From DATBGZ01 sp036557785 (GTDB lineage Bacteria; Actinomycetota; Actinomycetes; Mycobacteriales; Micromonosporaceae): a stretch of DNA of 26,557 nucleotides. The DNA is taken from assembly GCA_036557785.1 (NCBI GenBank), contig DATBGZ010000028.1, forward strand, positions 1 through 26,557, given 5' to 3'. Below the pieces are notes generated by a model. It searched no databases. It saw nothing but the letters and a program-made list of their open reading frames with translations, and was not told where the DNA came from. The translations under genes were made by a program, and so were the position numbers. Positions 1 through 7,584 of this stretch are shown here, in pieces. Positions within the stretch are counted from its first letter, which is position 1, and each line of letters opens with the position of its first letter.

Positions 1-128
1 TCGGCCGCGACGTGATCGCCTGGGGCACCCCGAACTGCGGCAAGGGTCAGCCCATGCAGGTCGGGCACACCGGCCACCCGGCCGCGCCGGCCCGGTTCAG
101 CAACGTCCGGGTGGGAGTGACGGGATGA
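1..128 (+). CDS. tldD: TldD metalloprotease, C-terminal end only
   Basis: Only the last 41 codons are present, read from base 3 to the TGA at 126-128. The tail contains GRDVIAWGTPNCGKGQP and ends FSNVRVGVTG, which fits the C-terminal strand region of TldD-type proteins. In this family TldD is the zinc-protease subunit carrying HExxH, which would lie upstream of the window; it works with TldE to degrade or process peptides. The call rests on the tail and on the next gene, a clear TldE partner whose ATG overlaps this stop (ATGA at 125-128), so the two are probably translated as a coupled pair. Confidence 0.8.
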   Translation, partial: GRDVIAWGTPNCGKGQPMQVGHTGHPAAPARFSNVRVGVTG

Positions 129-1534
129 GCATCGATGTCGCATCGCAGGTCGTGGACCTCGTCCGCGCGGCCAGTCCCGGCGCCGAGGCGGAGGTCGTCG
201 TCGAGGGCGGGGAGCTCGCGCTGACCCGGTTCGCGAACTCCTTCATCCACCAGAACGTGGCCGACGCCACCACGAACGTACGGCTGCGCCTGCACGTGGA
301 CGGTCGCACGGCCGCGGGCTCGGCCGTCATCCCCGAACAGTCCCAGCCTGGCAGCACAAGCGACGGTGAGGTTCTGGGTCGGCTCGTCGAGCGCACCCTG
401 GCAGTGGCCCGGCTCGCGCCACTCGACCCGCAGTGGCCCGGCCTTGCTCCGGCCGCGCCGGTCAGTACCGTCCCACCGCTCGACGAGGCGACCGCGCACG
501 CGGAGCCGGCGCAGCGCGCGGCTCGGGTGCGGGACTTCGTGGCCGCGGCCGGGGGCCTGGAGGCGGCCGGCTACTGCAGCACGTACCGCGTGTCGACCGC
601 CTTCGCGAACTCGGCCGGCATGTCGGGATCCTCCGTCACCGCGCTGGCGGCCTTCAACGGGATCGCGCGCTCGGGCCGGTCCGACGGGGTCGCCCGGCTC
701 GCCAGCTCACGCCTGGCCGACCTGGACGGGGCCCGGCTCGGCGCCCGGGCAGCGGCGAAGGCCCGGAGCGGTCTCGAGCCCCGGGAGCTGCCACCTGGGC
801 GGTATGAGGTGGTGCTCGAGCCGACCGCGGTCGTCGACATCCTGCATGGCCTGGCCCTGTACGGCTTCAACGGCAAGGCGGTCAACGAGGGCCGTTCCTT
901 CGTCACGCTCGGCGCGGCACAGTTCGACTCGTCGGTGTCCATCGTGGACGATCCCTTCGACCCCCGCGGGCCGGCCCCGGCGTTCGACGTGGAGGGAACG
1001 CCGAAGCAGCGGCGGTTCCTCGTCGAGGCAGGTACGTCCGCCACGGTGGCGCATGACCGTCGCAGCGGCGCCAAGGCGGGTGCGCCCTCCACCGGGCACG
1101 CGGTACCCGGCGGGGCAGCCTACGGGGCGCTCCCCACGAACCTGCACCTGCTGCCCGCGGGTGGCACCGAGGACGGCGACCCCGGCGAGGTCGACGGGCC
1201 AGCGGCCGATGCCGCCGTGGCGGCACTCGTGGGGCAGGTGGCCCGCGGGCTGCTCGTCTCGGACTTCTGGTACACCCGCGTCCTCGACCCGCGCACGCTG
1301 GTGATGACCGGCCTGACCCGCAATGGCGTCTGGCTCATCGAGGACGGCGTCGTGACCGGACCCGTCCAGAACTTCCGGTTCACCCAGTCGTACCCGCAGT
1401 CCCTCGGTCCGGGGGCCGTGCTCGGCATCGGCTCGCACTCCGTCGGCGTGCCGTCGGACTGGGAGGGCATCTCCTCCCGCGCTCCGGCGCTGCGCCTGGC
1501 CTCCTGGAACTTCACCGGCAACCCGTCGGGCTGA
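125..1534 (+). CDS. tldE: TldE/PmbA-family subunit of the TldD/TldE protease
   Basis: 469 residues, a normal length for TldE/PmbA. It opens with a conserved N-terminal domain (around residues 25-60: GELALTRFANSFIHQNVAD) and ends with the typical block GIGSHSVGVPSDWEGISSRA and ASWNFTGNP. TldE has no zinc-binding HExxH of its own and I see none here; in the family it pairs with TldD to form the protease that matures or clears unfolded peptides in the cytoplasm. The start codon overlaps the tldD stop by 4 bp, so the genes form an operon with coupled translation. A strong stem-loop at 1548-1591 closes the unit. Some actinobacterial copies sit near peptide-processing clusters, but no precursor peptide or modification gene is visible here. 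Confidence 0.9.
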   Translation: MSIDVASQVVDLVRAASPGAEAEVVVEGGELALTRFANSFIHQNVADATTNVRLRLHVDGRTAAGSAVIPEQSQPGSTSDGEVLGRLVERTLAVARLAPLDPQWPGLAPAAPVSTVPPLDEATAHAEPAQRAARVRDFVAAAGGLEAAGYCSTYRVSTAFANSAGMSGSSVTALAAFNGIARSGRSDGVARLASSRLADLDGARLGARAAAKARSGLEPRELPPGRYEVVLEPTAVVDILHGLALYGFNGKAVNEGRSFVTLGAAQFDSSVSIVDDPFDPRGPAPAFDVEGTPKQRRFLVEAGTSATVAHDRRSGAKAGAPSTGHAVPGGAAYGALPTNLHLLPAGGTEDGDPGEVDGPAADAAVAALVGQVARGLLVSDFWYTRVLDPRTLVMTGLTRNGVWLIEDGVVTGPVQNFRFTQSYPQSLGPGAVLGIGSHSVGVPSDWEGISSRAPALRLASWNFTGNPSG

Positions 1535-1547
1535 CGAGCGCGAGACC

Positions 1548-1591
1548 GTCCGGCCTGCCCTGCTCACGACGCCGGCCAGGGCAGGCCGGAC
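1548..1591 (+). terminator. 15-bp stem-loop after tldE
   Basis: A perfect 15-bp inverted repeat (GTCCGGCCTGCCCTG at 1548-1562 and its complement at 1577-1591) encloses a 14-nt loop, 13 nt after the tldE stop. No U-tract follows, which is common for actinobacterial terminators. It separates tldDE from the promoter of the next gene. Confidence 0.75.
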
Positions 1592-1605
1592 CGGGTCGGT
1601 GGTGA

Positions 1606-1634
1606 TTGATCAGGTTGCCTGGCTCCGCTACGGT
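1606..1634 (+). promoter_or_regulatory. Sigma70-like promoter for the 1681 gene
   Basis: A -35 element TTGATC (1606-1611) and a -10 element TACGGT (1629-1634) are separated by exactly 17 bp. Transcription would begin near 1641 and give a leader of about 40 nt carrying the GAAGGAG ribosome site at about 1667-1673. Confidence 0.5.
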
Positions 1635-1680
1635 CGGGTGCCACGAGCTACGCCCCTCGTCGGCCCGAAGGAGTCGCCCG

Positions 1681-2493
1681 ATGACCGCACCCGGCCCCGC
1701 GGAACCCAAGCCCGCCGCCCCGGCATCGCCGTCGGCGACTGGCTTGACCCCCGCGCCCGTCGGGACCCCGCCGGCGCCCACCGCACTACCCGCGGTTCCC
1801 ACACCCCGGGCCGCGAGCCCGGCGCCGCCGAAGTCCGGCGCCGCCGCCACCGGGGCGTACATGCTCGCCATCGTGGCTCTCGTCCTCGCCGTCGCCGCGG
1901 GAGCGGGCTCGGCCTACGCCTGGAAGACCGCCCGGGATCTGAAGGATCAGATCGCGGCCGCGCCCACGCAGACGCTCCCCCTGGGCACGGCGCCAGCCAC
2001 GTCCGGCACGCCCAGCGAGCAGGCATCGCCCATCGCGACCACGACGCCCACCGCGACGGCGCCCCCGGTCGTCTATGTCGCCGACCTGAACCGGGCGGCG
2101 GTATCGGTCGCGCGGCCGACCGGCTGTGCCGTCAAGTACGTCGACGTCGACACGGCCAACGTCGGGACCGAGGCGGGGCACGAGTTCTACCTGGCGCTCA
2201 AGCAGTGCAACCCACCGGACGCCAACGACCTCGTGATCTACGTCGACCGTACGTCCGGCCGCTCTGCCAGCGCCCCGAACCCGACCACGGAGGCGTGCGC
2301 GTCGCTGGTGGCCGGCACGGCCGCGGGCACGCCGCTGATGCTCGACGTCGCCGCCGGGCTCACCTTCTGCCTGCTCACCAACGCCACGGACGCCGCCGCC
2401 CAGAGCCTGCCCCAGCGGCTGGCGATCGTGCAGGTGGTCAGCATCGGTCCGGAGAACGTGCAGCTCGCGGTGAGCACTTACCACCGCGGCTGA
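1681..2493 (+). CDS. Membrane-anchored extracytoplasmic protein, unknown function
   Basis: 270 residues. I do not recognise the family. Residues 1-57 are a Pro/Ala-rich cytoplasmic stretch, residues about 58-80 form one hydrophobic helix (MLAIVALVLAVAAG core), residues about 85-130 are a Thr/Pro/Ala-rich linker, and residues about 131-270 form a compact outer domain. That domain has four cysteines (C149, C176, C206, C230), which could form two disulfides outside the cell. The start at 1681 is chosen because GAAGGAG lies just upstream; an in-frame upstream start at 1606 would overlap the predicted promoter and lacks such a site. It follows a terminator and has its own promoter, so it is probably monocistronic. 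The layout suggests a sensor or cell-envelope binding protein, but nothing shows a ligand. Confidence 0.8.
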   Translation: MTAPGPAEPKPAAPASPSATGLTPAPVGTPPAPTALPAVPTPRAASPAPPKSGAAATGAYMLAIVALVLAVAAGAGSAYAWKTARDLKDQIAAAPTQTLPLGTAPATSGTPSEQASPIATTTPTATAPPVVYVADLNRAAVSVARPTGCAVKYVDVDTANVGTEAGHEFYLALKQCNPPDANDLVIYVDRTSGRSASAPNPTTEACASLVAGTAAGTPLMLDVAAGLTFCLLTNATDAAAQSLPQRLAIVQVVSIGPENVQLAVSTYHRG

Positions 2494-2496
2494 GCG

Positions 2497-2794
2497 TCAG
2501 ATCTCGTCGATCAGGTCGGCGATCGAGGCGACGACCTTCGAGGGCACGTAAGGGTAGAGCGGTGGCCAGCGCTGAGGTCCAGATCGCGGACTCCGGCACG
2601 TCGATGCCTGCGTGCGCCAGGCGGGCGCGCAGGTCGCGGGGCGTGTAGATCGAGTTGTTCGTGAGCACCAGAAAGGCACGCTGCGCCGAGCCGAGCCGTC
2701 GGATGAACTCCTCCGCGCCGGGGATCAGGCTGCCCTCGTGGATGAGCACCCCGTCCATGTCGGTGAGCCACGACTCGACCCGTCCATCCCTCAC
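2497..2794 (-). pseudogene. Internally deleted HAD-IIA (NagD-like) phosphatase
   Basis: The GTG at 2794 opens a clear HAD-IIA start: SWLTDMDGVLIHEG with nucleophile motif DxD (D12, D14), the motif II region FLVLTNNS, then IDVPESAIWTSALATA ending at residue 79. At about 2557-2560 the similarity stops, and the last 19 codons of a HAD-IIA protein (YPYVPSKVVASIADLIDEI, stop at 2497) follow in another frame. Actinobacterial relatives are about 255-260 residues and end with this same type of block, so about 160 codons in the middle are missing. These include the cap domain, the motif III lysine and the motif IV aspartates. Translation from the start would run out of frame to about 2438, overlapping the end of the convergent 1681-2493 gene. 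The product would not be a working phosphatase. An assembly deletion is the alternative explanation. Confidence 0.8.
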
Positions 2795-2937
2795 GCGCGC
2801 GATCGTACGTTAGTGAAGTTGTCCACAGGCTCCCCGTCGATCCGGCGGCCCTCGCCGGGCGTAACGTGTGCAACGACGTGACGCCGAGCGGTATCCGCCA
2901 GCGCCTGCCTTCATCTTCAGTCCGTCCGGGAGCACGA
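2795..2937. promoter_or_regulatory. Divergent spacer before the sdh operon with one DnaA-box-like 9-mer
   Basis: A 143-bp spacer between the broken HAD gene and sdhC. It contains TTGTCCACA at 2819-2827, identical to the preferred Streptomyces DnaA box. I see only this one copy, so it is not an origin. I could not assign a convincing -35/-10 pair for sdhC. The ribosome site CGGGAG lies at 2927-2932. Confidence 0.45.
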
Positions 2938-3765
2938 ATGACGACGACGTCGGTTCGACCGGCGGCGCGCCCACCGCTGGGTGCCCGCGCCGCGATCAGC
3001 GCGAAGACGCTGCGCACCGACCGCTGGTGGATCGAGCCGGCGTACACCGTCGCGGGGCTGTCGGTGTGGCTGCTGTGGGGCGTCATCCACACCATCTTCA
3101 TCCGCAACTACTACTTCGACGAGGGCCCGGGGCACCACTACCTCACGCCGTTCTTCTCGCCGTGCCTGTCGAACGCGTGCGTACCGGGATCCGCGGAGTT
3201 CGGCACGTTCATCCCGGCGAACGTCCCGCTCGTGCCCTTCGCCCTGCTGAGCCTGCCGTTTCTCTTGCTCTTCCGGCTCACGTGCTACTACTACCGGCGG
3301 GCGTACTACCGGTCGTTCTGGCTCTCGCCGCCGGCGTGTGCCGTGCCGGACGGGCACGCGAAGTACACCGGCGAGACCCGATTTCCGCTGATCTTCCAGA
3401 ACCTGCACCGGTACGCGTTCTACGCCGCGGTGCTCGTCTCCCTGGTCAACACCTGGGACGCCATCCGGTCCTTCTGGGGCCCGCAGGGCGCCGGCTTCGG
3501 ACTCGGCAACATCCTGCTCGTGGGCAACGTCGTGCTGCTGTGGGCGTACACGGTCTCCTGCCACTCGTGCCGGCACATCGTGGGCGGACGTCTCAAGCAC
3601 TTCTCGCGCCATCCCATCCGGTACCGGGTGTGGGGCGTGGTGTCGAAGCTCAACACCAGGCACAAGGAACTCGCCTGGATTACGCTCGGCACACTCGCGC
3701 TCGTCGATGTCTATATCCTGGCGCTGTCCGCCGGATGGTTCTCCGACCCCCGATTCATCAACTGA
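2938..3765 (+). CDS. sdhC: Succinate dehydrogenase membrane anchor (Sdh1 type)
   Basis: 275 residues with five hydrophobic helices (roughly residues 34-55, 95-117, 160-177, 190-210, 245-265). This matches the single five-helix anchor of actinobacterial Sdh1 complexes such as M. tuberculosis Rv0249c, rather than separate SdhC and SdhD subunits. It holds the flavoprotein and iron-sulfur subunits on the membrane and forms the quinone site, passing electrons from succinate to menaquinone. A CHSCRH motif after the fourth helix places two cysteines and two histidines at the membrane face. The start at 2938 is chosen for CGGGAG 5 nt upstream; an in-frame start at 2866 would lie in the spacer. The order C-A-B, all on one strand with 11-nt and 4-nt gaps, marks a single operon. 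Confidence 0.88.
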   Translation: MTTTSVRPAARPPLGARAAISAKTLRTDRWWIEPAYTVAGLSVWLLWGVIHTIFIRNYYFDEGPGHHYLTPFFSPCLSNACVPGSAEFGTFIPANVPLVPFALLSLPFLLLFRLTCYYYRRAYYRSFWLSPPACAVPDGHAKYTGETRFPLIFQNLHRYAFYAAVLVSLVNTWDAIRSFWGPQGAGFGLGNILLVGNVVLLWAYTVSCHSCRHIVGGRLKHFSRHPIRYRVWGVVSKLNTRHKELAWITLGTLALVDVYILALSAGWFSDPRFIN

Positions 3766-3776
3766 CGAAGGTCGCC

Positions 3777-5702
3777 ATGCCTGAGATCTCACATCCACCA
3801 GCGTCAACCCGCTCGGAGAACATCGAGCGACACCGCTACGACGTGGTGGTGCTCGGAGCCGGCGGCTCGGGCCTGCGGGCGGCCATCGAGGCGCGCCTGG
3901 CCGGCAAGCGCACCGCCATCATCTCCAAGTCGCTGTTCGGCAAGGCGCACACGGTGATGGCCGAGGGCGGCGCCGCCGCGGCGATGGGGAACGTGAACCC
4001 GGCGGACAACTGGATGGTGCACTTCCGCGACACCATGCGGGGCGGCAAGTTCCTCAACAACTACCGGATGGCCGAACTGCACGCCAAGGAGGCGCCGGAC
4101 CGGGTCTGGGAGCTGGAGACGTACGGGGCGCTGTTCGACCGGACGAAGGACGGCAAGATCTCGCAGCGCAACTTCGGCGGCCACGAGTACCCGCGGCTCG
4201 CCCACGTCGGCGACCGTACGGGCCTCGAGCTCATCCGCACCCTGCAGCAGAAGATCGTGTCGCTGCAGCAGGAGGACAAGATCGCCCATGGCGACTACGA
4301 GGCCCGGCTGCGGGTCTTCGCGGAGACAACGATCACCGACCTGCTGCTCATGGATGGGCGGGTCGCCGGTGCGATCGGGTACTACCGCGAGTCGGGCAAG
4401 CTGGTGCTCTTCGAGGCGCCAGCGATCGTGCTGGCGACCGGCGGGGTGGGCAAGTCTTACAAGGTGACCTCGAACTCCTGGGAGTACACCGGCGACGGGC
4501 ACGCGCTGGCGCTGCGAGCCGGCGCGACGCTGATCAATATGGAGTTCCTTCAGTTCCATCCGACCGGCATGATCTGGCCACCATCGGTGCGCGGGATCCT
4601 GGTCACCGAATCCGTCCGTGGCGACGGGGGTGTGCTGCGCAACACCGAGGGCCGCCGGTTCATGTTCGACTACGTGCCGGACGTCTTCCGCCACCAGTAC
4701 GCCGAGACCGAGGAGGAGGCGGACCGCTGGTACAACGACCAGGCGAACAACCGCCGCCCGCCGGAGCTGCTGCCGCGCGACGAGGTCGCCCGGGCGATCA
4801 ACAACGAGGTGAAGTCCGGCCGGGGAACGCCTGCCGGCGGCGTGTATCTCGACGTCAGCAGCCGGTTGCCCGCCGACGTGATCCTGAAGAAGCTGCCGTC
4901 GATGTACCACCAGTTCAAGGAGCTGGCGGACGTGGACATCACGAAGCAGCCGATGGAGGTCGGCCCGACGTGCCACTACGTCATGGGCGGCGTGGAGGTC
5001 GACGCCGACACGGCCTCGACGATCGTGCCGGGACTCTTCGCGGCCGGTGAGGTCTCCGGTGGCATGCACGGGTCGAACCGGCTCGGCGGCAACTCACTGT
5101 CGGACCTGCTGGTCTTCGGCAAGCGCGCCGGCGAGCACGCGGCCCGGTACGCGGACGAGATCTCCTCAACCCGGCCGTCGGTGAATAAGTCCGATGTGGA
5201 GGCTGCGGTCGCCACGATCCTCGCGCCGCTGGACCGGGATTCGGGTGACAGCCCGTACGACGTGTGGCACGACCTGCAGAGCGTGATGCAGGACCTCGTC
5301 GGCATCATCCGCCGCAAGCACGAGCTCGAGGACGCGATCAAGCGCCTCGCCGACCTGCGCACGCGGGTGGCCGGCGTGAAGGCGAGCGGCGGGCGCCGGT
5401 TCAACCCCGGTTGGCACCTTGCCCTGGATCTGCGGAACATGCTCGTGGTCAGCGAATGCACGGCGCGCGCCGCGCTGCAGCGCGAGGAGTCCCGTGGCGG
5501 GCACACGCGTGAGGACTTCCCGGCGATGGAGCCGAAGTGGCGTCAGCTCAACCTGGTCTGCTCGCTGGTCGGCGACGAGGTGGCCCTGTCGCCCAAACCC
5601 GTGCCGACGATGCCCCCCGATCTGCTCGGGCTGTTCGACAAGGCGGAGCTGAAGAAGTACATGACCCCCGAAGAGCTGGTCGACCTCTCGACGAAGGAAT
5701 AG
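3777..5702 (+). CDS. sdhA: Succinate dehydrogenase/fumarate reductase flavoprotein
   Basis: 641 residues, close to the roughly 645 of mycobacterial Sdh1 flavoproteins. The N-terminal Rossmann motif VVVLGAGGSGLRAAIEA covers residues about 23-39. GKAHTVMAEGG follows, with H58 the expected covalent FAD ligand. Substrate-site motifs FLQFHPTG and RGDGGVLRN, the HYVMGG block and the RLGGNSL block are all present. The enzyme oxidises succinate to fumarate and passes electrons to SdhB. The ATG at 3777 has AAGG just upstream and begins 11 nt after the sdhC stop. The same frame stays open back through all of sdhC, but the protein there resembles nothing and the true start is clear. The sequence alone cannot say whether it runs mainly as dehydrogenase or as fumarate reductase. 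Confidence 0.95.
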   Translation: MPEISHPPASTRSENIERHRYDVVVLGAGGSGLRAAIEARLAGKRTAIISKSLFGKAHTVMAEGGAAAAMGNVNPADNWMVHFRDTMRGGKFLNNYRMAELHAKEAPDRVWELETYGALFDRTKDGKISQRNFGGHEYPRLAHVGDRTGLELIRTLQQKIVSLQQEDKIAHGDYEARLRVFAETTITDLLLMDGRVAGAIGYYRESGKLVLFEAPAIVLATGGVGKSYKVTSNSWEYTGDGHALALRAGATLINMEFLQFHPTGMIWPPSVRGILVTESVRGDGGVLRNTEGRRFMFDYVPDVFRHQYAETEEEADRWYNDQANNRRPPELLPRDEVARAINNEVKSGRGTPAGGVYLDVSSRLPADVILKKLPSMYHQFKELADVDITKQPMEVGPTCHYVMGGVEVDADTASTIVPGLFAAGEVSGGMHGSNRLGGNSLSDLLVFGKRAGEHAARYADEISSTRPSVNKSDVEAAVATILAPLDRDSGDSPYDVWHDLQSVMQDLVGIIRRKHELEDAIKRLADLRTRVAGVKASGGRRFNPGWHLALDLRNMLVVSECTARAALQREESRGGHTREDFPAMEPKWRQLNLVCSLVGDEVALSPKPVPTMPPDLLGLFDKAELKKYMTPEELVDLSTKE

Positions 5703-5706
5703 CGCG

Positions 5707-6621
5707 ATGGCAATGCACAACTTCCGGGTCTGGCGCGGCGACGCCAACGGCGGCGCGCTGGAGGACTTCGCGGTCGAGGTCAACGAGGGTGAGGTCGTCC
5801 TCGACGTGATCCACCGCCTGCAGGCGACCCAGACGCCGGACCTCGCGGTGCGGTGGAACTGCAAGGCCGGCAAGTGCGGCTCCTGTTCGATGGAGATCAA
5901 CGGCAAGCCGCGGCTGAGCTGCATGACCCGGATGTCCACGTTCGATCCGGCGGAGACGGTCACCATCACTCCACTTCGGACATTCCCGGTGATCCGCGAT
6001 CTGGTGACGGACGTCTCGTACAACTCCCAGAAGGCGCGCGAGCTCCCGGCCTTCGCGCCGCCGGCGGGCGTGGCCCCGGGCGAGTACCGGATGCTGCAGG
6101 TCGACGTCGACCGGTCGCAGGAGTTCCGCAAGTGCATCGAATGCTATCTGTGCCAGAACACCTGTCACGTGGTGCGCGACCACGAGGACAACAAGCCGGC
6201 CTTCGCCGGCCCGCGCTTCTTCATCCGAGCCGCCGAGCTGGACATGCATCCGCTCGACGCGCGCACGGACCGCAAGGAGTTCGCGAAGCAGGAGCAGGGC
6301 CTGGGCTTCTGCAACATCACCAAGTGCTGCACCGAGGTCTGCCCGGAACACATCAAGATCACAGACAACGCGATCATCCCGATGAAGGAGCGCGTGGTCG
6401 ACAACCGGTACGACCCGCTGGTGTGGCTCGGCCGGAAGATCTTCCGTCGCGACCAGATCGACGGTGCCGCGCCGGTGGCCGGCAGGCTGCCGGTGACCGA
6501 GGCGACCTACGACAAAGCGGGCGCGGGCTCGCCCTTCGGCGACGACATCGAGTTCCCGGTGCCGCCCGCGGCGCTGAGCTACGAGCACCCGACCTCGGGC
6601 GAGGACGCGCCCGCGCACTGA
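5707..6621 (+). CDS. sdhB: Succinate dehydrogenase iron-sulfur subunit, with C-terminal extension
   Basis: 304 residues. A [2Fe-2S] site has C52, C57, C60 and C72 (spacing Cx4Cx2Cx11C). Two ferredoxin-like motifs follow: CIECYLCQNTC (C143, C146, C149, C153) and CNITKCCTEVCP (C202, C207, C208, C212), for the [4Fe-4S] and [3Fe-4S] clusters. SdhB carries electrons from FAD in SdhA to the quinone site in SdhC. Mycobacterial Sdh1 relatives are about 248 residues; here about 55 extra residues after the cluster domain form a Pro/Gly/Ala-rich tail. The ATG at 5707, 4 nt after the sdhA stop, has AAGGA at 5694-5698; an ATG two codons later is also possible. The gene ends convergent with the NUDIX gene. 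Confidence 0.93.
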   Translation: MAMHNFRVWRGDANGGALEDFAVEVNEGEVVLDVIHRLQATQTPDLAVRWNCKAGKCGSCSMEINGKPRLSCMTRMSTFDPAETVTITPLRTFPVIRDLVTDVSYNSQKARELPAFAPPAGVAPGEYRMLQVDVDRSQEFRKCIECYLCQNTCHVVRDHEDNKPAFAGPRFFIRAAELDMHPLDARTDRKEFAKQEQGLGFCNITKCCTEVCPEHIKITDNAIIPMKERVVDNRYDPLVWLGRKIFRRDQIDGAAPVAGRLPVTEATYDKAGAGSPFGDDIEFPVPPAALSYEHPTSGEDAPAH

Positions 6622-6650
6622 CCCCCGCTGCGGCCACGCCCGGCATCCGC

Positions 6651-7061
6651 TCAGGAAGCGAGCAGTGTCTTCGCCAGCTCGGCGACGATCGGCGCATCGG
6701 CGGGCAGCCACGGTACGGAGTCCAGTTCGTCGATGCTGAGCCATCGCACGCTCCGGTGCTCGATCGGCCGCGGTTCGCCGCTGACGAGGGTGGCACGCCA
6801 GACGCGCAGAACGGCCCATCCGTGGGCGAGCGGCACGTCATCACCGACGCGCGGGCCCACGGCGATCGTGACGCCGAGTTCCTCCTCGCACTCGCGGACC
6901 AGCGCGTCCAGGTCGTTCTCGCCGGGCTCCACCTTGCCGCCCGGGAACTCCCACCGGCCTGCGGTCTCGGGTGGGTCGGCGCGCTCGCAGCCCAGGACCT
7001 TACCGTCGGCGACGATCGCGGCACCGACGATGACGAGCGGGCCGGAGCGTTCGGTATGCAC
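6651..7061 (-). CDS. NUDIX hydrolase, MutT-like
   Basis: 136 residues, the size of MutT-type (deoxy)nucleoside triphosphate pyrophosphohydrolases. The NUDIX box is complete: G42, E48, then R56-E57-x-E59-E60-E61-L-G63-V64, matching Gx5Ex7REUxEExGU. The preceding RADPPETAGRWEFPGGK is typical of the MutT / CTP-pyrophosphohydrolase group, which cleaves oxidised or surplus NTPs to NMP and pyrophosphate. The start is GTG at 7061. No clear ribosome site precedes it, so a leaderless transcript is possible. It diverges from the 7276 gene across a 214-bp control region and converges on sdhB with a 29-bp gap. The exact substrate cannot be read from sequence. Confidence 0.9.
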   Translation of the reverse strand: MHTERSGPLVIVGAAIVADGKVLGCERADPPETAGRWEFPGGKVEPGENDLDALVRECEEELGVTIAVGPRVGDDVPLAHGWAVLRVWRATLVSGEPRPIEHRSVRWLSIDELDSVPWLPADAPIVAELAKTLLAS

Positions 7062-7198
7062 GACTATCTACTTTGCCAGACGTGCCGGGTGGCGCGGCGC
7101 ACGACCCACCCACCCCGGTCGGGGGATTGTCCCGCCCGGTCGCGGCGGGTGTGATTCAGTCGGAGGGGGCCTGGATGTAGACGGCAGGCCAAGCCTAG

Positions 7199-7254
7199 GT
7201 AACACTAGGGTCACGCTGTGACGGGGTCGTTACATGACAGTCACAGTTGGTAAC
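7199..7254. promoter_or_regulatory. Nested dyad operator cluster in a divergent promoter region
   Basis: Two inverted repeats share one centre at 7216: an inner GTCAC-GCT-GTGAC (7210-7222) and an outer GTAAC (7199-7203) with GTTAC (7229-7233). TGAC-A-GTCA (7235-7243) and another GTAAC (7250-7254) follow. A -10-like TAGGGT (7206-7211) overlaps the inner dyad, so a bound protein would block transcription of the 7276 gene. The rest of the 7062-7275 spacer shows nothing else I can name. Confidence 0.55.
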
Positions 7255-7275
7255 CGAGAAACTACAGGAGATCGG

Positions 7276-7569
7276 ATGCCACTAGGCCGCGAGGATCTTC
7301 GCGACGCCTTACGTCAACTCGTCGACTGGGTCCGCGACGGTCGGGAACTGCGCCGCACGCTCCGACTGGACGAGGGCCAACACGCCGCGCTCACCGAGCG
7401 GATCAAGGTCGTCGCCGACGCACTCCAGGTCCGGCCCGATATCCGGCGCCGCGATGGCCAGACTCAGATCACCCTGCGTACCGCCGACGGCGGTCCCGTC
7501 ACTGCCGACGAGGTCCGCCTCGCCGCGCGCATCGAGGACGTCTACCGATCCGTCCGGACCCGCGACTGA
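7276..7569 (+). CDS. Degenerate pterin-4a-carbinolamine dehydratase-like protein
   Basis: 97 residues. Length and pattern fit the PCD/DCoH fold: an N-terminal helix (REDLRDALRQLVDWVRDG), a strand LRRTLRL, a long helix, then RPDIRRR, a strand QITLRTADGGPVT and a last helix DEVRLAARIEDVY. Family enzymes dehydrate 4a-hydroxytetrahydropterins using a HHPD-type histidine pair plus a later His/Trp. Here the pair is replaced by Val-Arg (VRPDI, residues 52-56) and the later position is Thr or Arg. Catalysis is therefore doubtful and a binding or regulatory role is as likely. The start at 7276 is favoured over an in-frame ATG at 7234 because GGAG lies 5 nt upstream. It ends 15 bp from the convergent epimerase gene. 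Family assignment is from pattern only. Confidence 0.65.
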   Translation: MPLGREDLRDALRQLVDWVRDGRELRRTLRLDEGQHAALTERIKVVADALQVRPDIRRRDGQTQITLRTADGGPVTADEVRLAARIEDVYRSVRTRD

Positions 7570-7584
7570 CCGGGGACGGAACTC

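Noticed and set aside
125..2493. tldDE plus a neighbouring secreted protein as a peptide-maturation (RiPP) cluster.
   Set aside because: No precursor peptide, modifying enzyme or dedicated exporter adjoins; a strong terminator and a new promoter separate the genes, and TldDE is common as a housekeeping pair.
2819..2827. Replication origin.
   Set aside because: Only one DnaA-box-like 9-mer, no dnaA/dnaN genes and no A/T-rich region.
2868..3776. The sdhA frame stays open upstream through all of sdhC, as if SdhA were 944 residues.
   Set aside because: The upstream translation is Arg/Ala-rich with no family pattern, and sdhC in the other frame is clearly real. ATG 3777 has a ribosome site and matches known SdhA starts.
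3804..5069. A 421-codon open frame on the minus strand inside sdhA.
   Set aside because: Shadow frame caused by high third-position G/C; the translation is low-complexity and sdhA is certain.
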